This document shows positions 6,527 through 11,824 of a stretch of 11,824 nt of DNA, piece by piece (the stretch's first letter is position 1; each line of letters starts with the position of its first letter). A program made the position numbers and the translations under genes. The notes beneath the pieces were generated by a model. The model had not been told where the DNA came from, searched no databases, and worked only from the letters and a program-made list of their open reading frames with translations. This DNA is from Microbacteriaceae bacterium (GTDB lineage: Bacteria > Actinomycetota > Actinomycetes > Actinomycetales > Microbacteriaceae). The stretch spans positions 1-11,824 of the forward strand of contig JAAYAS010000128.1 in the NCBI GenBank assembly GCA_012719255.1. The letters are read 5' to 3'.

Positions 6527-8011
6527 ATGAGCGACACCGCATCCGCCGCGCGCCGCGGCCGCCGCGCGGTCGTCGTCGGCGCCGGACCGAACGGACTCAC
6601 CGCCGCCGCCTTCCTCGCCCGCGCCGGCTGGCAGGTCGACGTGTTCGAGCGCGCCGACGCGCCCGGCGGCGCGGCCGCCTCGGCGCCGCTGCTCGGCGAC
6701 GGCACGATCGTCGACCTCGGCGCCGCCGGCCACCCGTTCGGCGTCGCGAGCCCCGCCTTCGCCGAGCTCGCGCTCGAGCGGCACGGCATCGAATGGCGCC
6801 ACGGCGACGCCGCAATGGCCCACCCCCTCGAGGGCCGCCCCGCCGCGCTCCTCCGCCGCGGACTCGACGCCACCGCCGCCGGCCTCGGCCGCGACGCCCG
6901 CACCTGGCGCGCGCTGCACGGCGACCTCGTCGCCCGCATCGACGACCACCTCGAGAACCTGCTCGGACCGGTGCTGAAGCTCCCCCCGCATCCGCTCGCC
7001 CTCGCCCGCTTCGCGCCGGTCGCCGCGCCGCCCGCCGCGCTGCTCGCCCGGACGCTGCGCACCGACGAGGCGCGCGCGTTGCTGCTCGGCTCGGCCGCGC
7101 ACGCGATCGCGCCGCTCGGCTCGCCGTTCACCGGCGCGTTCGGCACCCTCTTCGGCGCGCTCGGCATGACCCGCGGCTGGCCGGTCGCCCGCGGCGGCAC
7201 CGGCGCGATCATGAACGCGCTCGTGTCGGTGCTCGCCGCCCACGGCGGCCGCCTGCACCTCGGCCGCGAGGTCCGCGATCTGCGCGAGCTGCCCGCCGCC
7301 GACGCGACGGTGCTCGGCCTCACGCCCCGGCAGATCGTGCGGCTCGCCGCGGCGAGCGGCCGCGAGCTGCCCGCGCCGGTCGCGCGCCGCCTCGAGCGCT
7401 GGCGGTACGGCGCGGCCGCGTACAAGGTCGACTACCTGCTCGACGGCCCGGTCCCGTGGACCGACCCGGCGGTCGCCGGCGCGACGACGGTGCACGTCGT
7501 CGGCTCGCCCGCCGAGCTGCTGCGCGCCGAGGCCGAGGTCGCCGCGCGCCGGCTGCCGCAGCGGCCGTTCGTGATGATCTGCCAGCAGCAGGCGGCGGAT
7601 GCGTCGCGCGCGCCGGCCGGGCGCACCGTGATCTGGGCGTACGCGCACGTGCCGCACGGGTACCGGGATGCGCATCCCGGCGAGGTGCGCGGGCTCATGG
7701 AGGCGCAGATCGAGCGGTTCGCGCCCGGGTTCCGCGACCGCGTGCTCGAGGCGCGGGTCATGACGCCCGCGCAGCTCGAGGCGTGGAACCCGAACCTCGT
7801 CGGCGGCGACATCGCCGGAGGGGCGATGACCCGGATGCAGTCGCTGCTGCGGCCGGGGCTCACCGCCGATCCCTACCGCCTCGGGCCCGGGCTCTACCTC
7901 GCCTCGTCGTCGGCGCCGCCGGGGGCCGGGGTGCACGGGATGCCCGGGGCCCACGCCGCGCGCGCCGTGCTCGCGGACCACGCCCCGCCCGGGCGCGGCT
8001 CCGCGGAGTGA
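6527..8011 (+). CDS. Phytoene-desaturase-like NAD(P)/FAD-dependent oxidoreductase (COG1233 type)
   Basis: This encodes a 494-residue flavoprotein of the CrtI/COG1233 superfamily. The dinucleotide-binding site AVVVGAGPNGLTAAAFLARAG has G18, G20 and G23, followed by DVFERADAPGGAAAS. ARGGTGAIMNAL (about 223-234) is the mid-protein pattern expected in this group. WNPNLVGGDIAGG (420-432) and the C-terminal FAD clamp LASSSAPPGAGVHGMPG (458-474) are both present. The family covers carotenoid desaturases, retinol saturase and many uncharacterised enzymes; the substrate here is unknown, and no crtB or crtE is nearby. The ATG at 6527 is preferred over 6500 because GAGAGG (6516-6521) lies five bases upstream. 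It leads a run of plus-strand membrane-protein genes and is preceded by a control element shared with the P-loop NTPase gene. Confidence 0.85.
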   Translation: MSDTASAARRGRRAVVVGAGPNGLTAAAFLARAGWQVDVFERADAPGGAAASAPLLGDGTIVDLGAAGHPFGVASPAFAELALERHGIEWRHGDAAMAHPLEGRPAALLRRGLDATAAGLGRDARTWRALHGDLVARIDDHLENLLGPVLKLPPHPLALARFAPVAAPPAALLARTLRTDEARALLLGSAAHAIAPLGSPFTGAFGTLFGALGMTRGWPVARGGTGAIMNALVSVLAAHGGRLHLGREVRDLRELPAADATVLGLTPRQIVRLAAASGRELPAPVARRLERWRYGAAAYKVDYLLDGPVPWTDPAVAGATTVHVVGSPAELLRAEAEVAARRLPQRPFVMICQQQAADASRAPAGRTVIWAYAHVPHGYRDAHPGEVRGLMEAQIERFAPGFRDRVLEARVMTPAQLEAWNPNLVGGDIAGGAMTRMQSLLRPGLTADPYRLGPGLYLASSSAPPGAGVHGMPGAHAARAVLADHAPPGRGSAE

Positions 8012-8013
8012 GT

Positions 8014-8028
8014 GCGGCGCAGCGCCGC
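8014..8028 (+). terminator. Hairpin directly after the FAD oxidoreductase
   Basis: GCGGCGC-A-GCGCCGC is a perfect inverted repeat two bases after the stop codon. The one-base centre means the outer bases must open to form a loop. It may be a weak terminator or an mRNA-stability stem. The following spacer (to 8243) is pyrimidine-rich and repeats ACTCCACCG at 8034, 8104 and 8133; no gene is seen there. Confidence 0.35.
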
Positions 8029-8243
8029 CACCCACTCCACCGCCGCTTCCCACCCGCGGAGCGAGCATCGGCCGAGCCCCGCATCGAGCTCCGGCGCCCG
8101 CCGACTCCACCGACCTCGTCGGCCCGCACCCAACTCCACCGCCCGCACGGCTCCCCGCCCTCGCCGGCCCCGCTCCGCGGCCGTGCGCCCCTGCTCGTCC
8201 ACCCCGACGGCGCTGCTCGTCGATGCCAGAAACGGAGACCGCC

Positions 8244-8813
8244 ATGCCCCGATCCGCTCCCCCGCTCACCGGCGGCGACGCCCTGCGCCTCGGCGCGCTC
8301 GCCGGATTCGCCGCCGTGCTGCTCGCGCCGCTGCGCCACTACGTCGGACCGATGAAGCGGGTGACCGAGGCGAAGATCGAGCACGACTCGTTCCCGCTGT
8401 CGACCTACCCGATGTTCTCGGCCGACCGCCGCGGCCGCATCGTCATCCCGCACGTCGTGGGCTTCACCGCCGACGGCGAGCGCGTCATCCCGCACTACCG
8501 CCACTACGGCTCGGGCGGGCACAACCAGGTGCGCAAGCAGCTCGCCCGCGATGTGCGGCAGGGCCGCGCCGTCGAGGTGGCGCAGCGCTACGCGGATTCG
8601 CTCGCCGCCGCCGACCGCGAGCGCCGCGGCGGCGAAGCGGCGATCCTCCGCGTCGCCGTGGTGCGCGCCCGCTACGTGTTCGACGACTGGTTCGCCGGCG
8701 ACCGCGCCCCGCAGGCCGAGTCGGTGCACGCGGAGTGCGCCGTCGGCGGCACCGCGACCGCCGGCCCCGGCGAGCCGCTCCCCCGCCTCCGCACCCCGGG
8801 GCCGCAGCGATGA
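8244..8813 (+). CDS. Uncharacterised membrane-anchored protein with SFPLSTYPMFS motif
   Basis: This encodes a 189-residue protein with one clear amino-terminal membrane helix (about 14-31, LRLGALAGFAAVLLAPL). The motif SFPLSTYPMFS (49-59) follows it directly. From memory, YPMFS-type motifs recur in small proteins encoded beside HTTM-like membrane proteins, which fits this locus; I could not check it. The rest is a soluble domain with VIPHYRHYGSGGHNQVRKQL (81-100) and basic, Arg-rich helices up to about 160. The tail (about 165-189) is Gly/Pro-rich. The ATG at 8244 is chosen because GGAGA (8234-8238) lies five bases upstream; an ATG at 8223 in the same frame lacks a ribosome site. I do not recognise an enzymatic domain. 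It probably acts with the HTTM-like protein that follows. Confidence 0.75.
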   Translation: MPRSAPPLTGGDALRLGALAGFAAVLLAPLRHYVGPMKRVTEAKIEHDSFPLSTYPMFSADRRGRIVIPHVVGFTADGERVIPHYRHYGSGGHNQVRKQLARDVRQGRAVEVAQRYADSLAAADRERRGGEAAILRVAVVRARYVFDDWFAGDRAPQAESVHAECAVGGTATAGPGEPLPRLRTPGPQR

Positions 8814-8854
8814 CGCACCGCCCGCTCCGCCGCCCGGCCCTCCGCGTCGGAACC

Positions 8855-8912
8855 GGTGGCAGCAGCTCGGCGACACGCCGCGTTCTCGGCGTGTCGCCGA
8901 GCTGCTGCCACC
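8855..8912. repeat. Perfect 26-bp inverted repeat with six-base loop
   Basis: Arms 8855-8880 and 8887-8912 are exact reverse complements around the loop CGTTCT. The left arm begins GGTGGCAGCAGCTCGG. It lies in the 187-bp spacer between two genes read in the same direction, 88 bp before the second start. It could be a transcription attenuator or terminator, or a dispersed REP/MITE-like element. The lack of a single mismatch in a non-coding spacer suggests recent origin or active maintenance. Confidence 0.9.
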
Positions 8913-9000
8913 CGAGCCGACGGGCCCGCACCGCGTCGGCACCCAGCACCCGCCCGCCCCGCGCACGACAGCGCCCCGCACCCGCCCGAAAGGCCCAGCG

Positions 9001-9915
9001 ATGACCCGCTCACCCCTCACCCGCGTCGCCGACGCGCTCGCGCCCGCCGCGACGGCCGTCCGTCCGGCGGTGCTCCGCCTCGGCATCGGCGCCTACTCGG
9101 CGATCAACAACGGCCGCCGCCGGCCGATGCTCCGCAAGCTGCACCGGCAGGGCGCCGAGCAGTTCGCACCGGTCGGGCCCTGCCGCATCCTGAAGCGCCC
9201 GCTGCCGCCGCGCGTCGCCGACGCGCTGTTCGACGCGGCGCAGGTCGTCAACGCGCTCGCGACGCTCGGCGTGGCCCACCGCGTCACCGGTCCGCTCAAC
9301 TCGGCCCTGCAGCTGTGGACCCTCAGCTACCGCAACTCGTGGGGCATGATCTTCCACAACGACAACCAGTCGGTGCTGCACCAGGCGGTGCTCGGGGTGT
9401 CGCCGGCCGCCGACGCGCTCTCGGTCGACGCGCTCGTCGCCCGCCGCCCGCTCGGGCCGCCGGCGTTCGCGCGCCGCTACGGCATCGTCGCCACCGCCTG
9501 CAACGTCGCGACGCTCGCGGTCTACTTCATCTCGGGCGTCGCGAAGGTCCGCAGCCCGAAGGGGTGGGCGTGGGCGGGCGGCGACACGCTCCGCGAGCAG
9601 ATCGCGGCGGATGCGGTGCGCAAGGAGGTGTTCGGCGCGACCGCTCCCGAGATGGCCGGCCGGCTGTACCGCAGCGAGCGCGGCTTCGGGCTGCTCGGCG
9701 TCGGCACGCTGATCGTCGAGCTCGGGGCGCCGCTCGCGCTCGCGCACCGGCGGCTCGGGCAGGCGTTCGCGCTCGCCGCGTGGGGCCTGCACATGGGGAT
9801 CCGCGTGGTGATGGGCATCAAGTTCACCTACAACCTCACCGGCGTCTCGTACCTGCCGCTGCTCCCGGCGGGGCCGCAGCTGCCGCCGGTGCGGCCGCTG
9901 CTCGCCCTGCGCTGA
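9001..9915 (+). CDS. HTTM-like integral membrane protein
   Basis: This encodes a 304-residue multi-pass protein resembling the HTTM group (vitamin-K-dependent carboxylase-like membrane domain), whose bacterial members mostly have no known reaction. Characteristic pieces are SWGMIFHNDNQSVLHQAVLG (113-132), which holds a membrane-embedded HN-DN-H cluster, and SPAADALSVDAL (134-145). VYFISGVAKVRSP (174-186), GDTLREQIAADAVRK (194-208) and GLLGVGTLIVELGAPLAL (230-247) follow. The last helix, HMGIRVVMGIKFTYN, carries His264. Hydrophobic stretches are near 80-110, 125-140, 160-185, 228-248 and 252-275. GAAAGG-like GAAAGG (8988-8993) lies seven bases before the ATG. It follows the SFPLSTYPMFS gene and is probably its functional partner. 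Assignment rests on motif memory, not a profile search. Confidence 0.7.
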   Translation: MTRSPLTRVADALAPAATAVRPAVLRLGIGAYSAINNGRRRPMLRKLHRQGAEQFAPVGPCRILKRPLPPRVADALFDAAQVVNALATLGVAHRVTGPLNSALQLWTLSYRNSWGMIFHNDNQSVLHQAVLGVSPAADALSVDALVARRPLGPPAFARRYGIVATACNVATLAVYFISGVAKVRSPKGWAWAGGDTLREQIAADAVRKEVFGATAPEMAGRLYRSERGFGLLGVGTLIVELGAPLALAHRRLGQAFALAAWGLHMGIRVVMGIKFTYNLTGVSYLPLLPAGPQLPPVRPLLALR

Positions 9916-9938
9916 GCGCCCCGCGCCCCGGCGGGCCC

Positions 9939-9980
9939 CGGATGAGAGACATCTCATCCGCGTCTCCCGCCGGCCTCATC
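9939..9980 (+). promoter_or_regulatory. Control element, copy 2 (upstream of the P-loop NTPase)
   Basis: CGGATGAGA (9939-9947) and its exact complement TCTCATCCG (9952-9960) are separated by four bases, giving a perfect 22-base operator-like site. CTCATC follows at 9975-9980, 35 bases after the first base of GGATGAGA, exactly as in the copy at 6361-6401. It lies 24 bases after the HTTM-like gene and 90 bases before the next ATG. It could also fold as a small RNA hairpin, but the shared spacing argues for protein binding. Confidence 0.55.
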
Positions 9981-10002
9981 CCCTGTCGTTTCACTGTTCC
10001 CA

Positions 10003-10020
10003 GTCGCCGCGATCGGCGAC
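10003..10020. repeat. Seven-bp hairpin in the leader of the P-loop NTPase gene
   Basis: GTCGCCG (10003-10009), the loop CGAT and CGGCGAC (10014-10020) form a perfect stem 29 bases before the ATG. It lies outside the ribosome site and may be a leader hairpin or a second binding site. Confidence 0.4.
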
Positions 10021-10049
10021 GCCACCAGCTTTCGAGAGAAGGACCTCGC

Positions 10050-11180
10050 ATGACCGCAGCGCTCCACGCCCCCGTCACCGAGTCGGCGACCACGTTCCGC
10101 CCCGCCGTCGCCCGCCTGCCGCTGCCCGAGCGCGTGCAGGCCTCGTACACCACCCGCCACGTCGCGGCGGCCGTCGCCGCCGACTCGGGCCGCTTCCACC
10201 TCGTCGCGGGCGCCTCGGTGCGGCCGTCGGCCGGCGACATCGTGGTGGCGCGGGTGACCCGCGTCGGCAACCACAAGCGCGTCGAGACCACCGAGTCGCG
10301 CCGGGCGACGCTGTTCGAGGGCCACCTCGTGATGCTCGCGTACGGCAACCGGTACGCGGCCGACCAGTTCCTCGCTCACGTGCCCGAGTCGCTCGGCCCG
10401 ACGCACCTCGTCGCGGCCGGCGGCATCGCGGGCACCGTGACCCTCCAGCACGCGCGGGTGAGCGCGCCGACCGAGATCGAGCCGCTGGGCCTGCTCGCCG
10501 ACGCCGAGGGCGTCGTCGACCTCACGCGCTTCGCGCCGTACCGCAACGTGGCGCCCGAGCCGGGCGCGCTGCAGCACCGGCCGCCGGTGATCGCGGTGCT
10601 CGGCACCTCGATGAACTCGGGCAAGTCGACGGCGATGGCGAACCTCATCAACGGGCTCGCGAAGTCGGGCCGCACGGTCACCGCCGGCAAGATCACCGGC
10701 ACGGGCGCCGGAAACGATCCGCACGCGTACCGGGATGCGGGCGCGGCGCGGGTGCTCGACTTCACCGACTTCGGCTACCCGACGACGTTCAAGGCCGACA
10801 TGGAGGCGGTGCGGTCGCTCACCGCGAACCTCGTCGCGGCGCTCACCGATTCGCGCACCGACGTGGTGGTGGTCGAGATCGCCGACGGCATCTACCAGGA
10901 GGAGACGGCGCGGCTGCTGCGCGACGAGCTGTTCCAGGCGACGGTCGACGGCATCGTGTTCGCCGCGACCGACGCGCTCGGCACGCTCGCCGGCGTGCAG
11001 GCGCTGCAGGCGGCGGGACTCGACGTGCTCGCGGTGTCGGGCGTCGTCACCTCGTCGCCGCTCGCGACCGCCGAGGCGCGCGAGGTGCTGCTGCGCCACG
11101 ACGTGCCGGTGATCGACACGTTCGGCCTCGCCGAGCCGGTCGCCGCGGTCGAGGTGCTCGAGTCGCGCCGGGGCGCGTAG
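10050..11180 (+). CDS. P-loop NTPase, DUF1611/MobB-like
   Basis: This encodes a 376-residue cytoplasmic protein. Residues 1-165 form an amino-terminal domain with many short strands (for example DIVVARVTRVGNHKRVE, 63-79). The second half is a P-loop domain. Its Walker A is GTSMNSGKST (185-194), with Lys192. GKITGTGAGNDPHAYRDAGA (213-232) and DFTDFGYPTTF (237-247) follow, then a Walker-B-like strand VVVVEIADG (272-280) and VFAATDALGTLAGVQALQ (303-320). The pattern recalls DUF1611 and MobB-type SIMIBI NTPases, some of which are annotated as molybdopterin-guanine dinucleotide proteins; the true substrate is unknown. AGAAGGA (10037-10043) lies six bases before the ATG. A palindromic control element shared with the FAD oxidoreductase gene precedes it. 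The next frame starts 11 bases after its stop, suggesting an operon. Confidence 0.75.
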   Translation: MTAALHAPVTESATTFRPAVARLPLPERVQASYTTRHVAAAVAADSGRFHLVAGASVRPSAGDIVVARVTRVGNHKRVETTESRRATLFEGHLVMLAYGNRYAADQFLAHVPESLGPTHLVAAGGIAGTVTLQHARVSAPTEIEPLGLLADAEGVVDLTRFAPYRNVAPEPGALQHRPPVIAVLGTSMNSGKSTAMANLINGLAKSGRTVTAGKITGTGAGNDPHAYRDAGAARVLDFTDFGYPTTFKADMEAVRSLTANLVAALTDSRTDVVVVEIADGIYQEETARLLRDELFQATVDGIVFAATDALGTLAGVQALQAAGLDVLAVSGVVTSSPLATAEAREVLLRHDVPVIDTFGLAEPVAAVEVLESRRGA

Positions 11181-11191
11181 CGGGGGTCGGG

Positions 11192-11824
11192 ATGCGGGCA
11201 TCCGAGCTGCGGGGCCGGGCCGACTCGCGCGCCGAGGGGCGCGCGGGCGGGCCGGGCGGCGAGCGCGCCGGCGAGCACGAGGGGCTGCACCGCTTCGCGC
11301 CCGAGTTCGACTCGTCGACGGGGCGCGATCCGTTCCGCGCGCTGTTCGCCGGTCTCGTCGTCGACGAGGGCGGGGATGCGGCGGGGCGGCCGGATGCGGT
11401 CGGGCGCGCAGGTGCCGGCTCGCGCTCGCCGGGCCGTCGCGCCGCGGACGCCGTCGGCACGGCCGGCGTCCGCGGCGGGGCTCGCGCGGACGATCGCGCT
11501 CACGCGGCCGGCGGCGTCCCCGCGGGGCGCTCCGGGGTGGGCGCCGACCGCGGCACGGGCGACGGCACCAGCCCCAGCAGCCCCGCCGCATCCCCCGACC
11601 CCGCCCGCATGCCGCCCGTCTGGCGCGGGCGCCGACGGCGGCTGCTCGTCGCGCTCGTCGCGCTCGGCGTCGCGCAGGCGGCGCTCGCGCTCGGCATGGC
11701 CCGGCTCGTCGACGGACTCCTCGGCACGTCCGCGGGCACCGCGGCGCCCGGCGCCGCCCCCGCCGCGCTCGCGCCGTTCGGCAGCGTCATCGGCGGCGCG
11801 CTCGGCACCCCGGCCACGGGCATC
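11192..11824 (+). CDS. Partial gene, possible ABC-type membrane protein with long disordered leader
   Basis: This frame is open for 211 codons to the right edge and has the high G/C third-position bias of real genes here. It starts 11 bases after the P-loop NTPase stop, with only a weak GGGGGTCGGG before the ATG. The first 140 residues are Arg/Gly/Ala-rich and probably unstructured, apart from HRFAPEFDSSTGRDPFRALFAGLVVDE (about 33-59). A basic patch WRGRRRR (about 143-149) is then followed by a hydrophobic helix (about 150-172, LLVALVALGVAQAALALGMARLV). That arrangement resembles the first helix of ABC exporter membrane domains, but it is too little for a firm family call. An internal ATG at 11609 could be the true start. 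The product is cut by the window. Confidence 0.4.
   Translation, partial: MRASELRGRADSRAEGRAGGPGGERAGEHEGLHRFAPEFDSSTGRDPFRALFAGLVVDEGGDAAGRPDAVGRAGAGSRSPGRRAADAVGTAGVRGGARADDRAHAAGGVPAGRSGVGADRGTGDGTSPSSPAASPDPARMPPVWRGRRRRLLVALVALGVAQAALALGMARLVDGLLGTSAGTAAPGAAPAALAPFGSVIGGALGTPATGI

Noticed and set aside
6527..8011. Carotenoid biosynthesis locus
   Set aside because: Only the desaturase-like fold is present. No phytoene synthase, prenyltransferase or cyclase gene is in the window, and the neighbours are of other families.
6386..8269. 627-residue minus-strand frame opposite the FAD oxidoreductase
   Set aside because: It has Arg/Gly-rich composition with no motif, whereas the plus strand shows the complete FAD-binding signatures.
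8855..8912. Inverted repeat as the ends of an insertion sequence
   Set aside because: The arms are only six bases apart, so no transposase can lie between them, and no target-site duplication is evident.
8856..10049. Upstream in-frame extension of the P-loop NTPase (774-residue frame from 8856)
   Set aside because: It reads through the inverted repeat and the HTTM-like gene in a wrong frame. AGAAGGA and the ATG at 10050 give a convincing start.
9954..11591. 545-residue minus-strand frame opposite the NTPase
   Set aside because: Shadow frame rich in Arg and His; no domain or ribosome site.

Overview
This is a very GC-rich window whose codons end overwhelmingly in G or C. Gene content and style point to an actinomycete, most likely of the Microbacteriaceae type: purS-purQ, a DUF3817 membrane protein, apparently leaderless genes with TAnnnT -10 boxes seven bases before ATG, and long Ala/Gly/Pro-rich tails. 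The family assignment is inference. No tRNA, rRNA, CRISPR array or insertion sequence was seen.

Layout. Positions 1-2315 hold a minus-strand AI-2E family permease gene. Its C-terminal tail ends in 18-bp tandem repeats that continue past the stop codon towards the left edge. Divergent from it are purS and purQ (2422-3487), two subunits of FGAM synthase, closed by a hairpin. A leaderless DMT/EamA exporter gene (3582-4700) then converges on a minus-strand archaeal-type Prx6 peroxiredoxin gene (4830-5519), with a strong hairpin between them. The peroxiredoxin shares an AT-rich divergent control region with a DUF3817 membrane protein gene (5723-6190).

From 6191 to the right edge is an accessory-looking block, all on the plus strand. 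It holds a phytoene-desaturase-like FAD oxidoreductase (6527-8011), a small membrane-anchored protein with an SFPLSTYPMFS motif (8244-8813), an HTTM-like integral membrane protein (9001-9915), a P-loop NTPase resembling DUF1611/MobB-type proteins (10050-11180), and the start of a further gene that may encode an ABC-type membrane protein (11192 to the edge).

Two points tie this block together. The oxidoreductase and the P-loop NTPase are preceded by the same control element: GGATGAGA-N4-TCTCA, with a CTCATC box exactly 35 bases downstream of the element's start. A perfect 26-bp-arm inverted repeat sits between the SFPLSTYPMFS gene and the HTTM gene. I read 6360-11180 as one candidate regulon for an undescribed, membrane-associated redox or modification pathway. 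Its substrate cannot be told from sequence.
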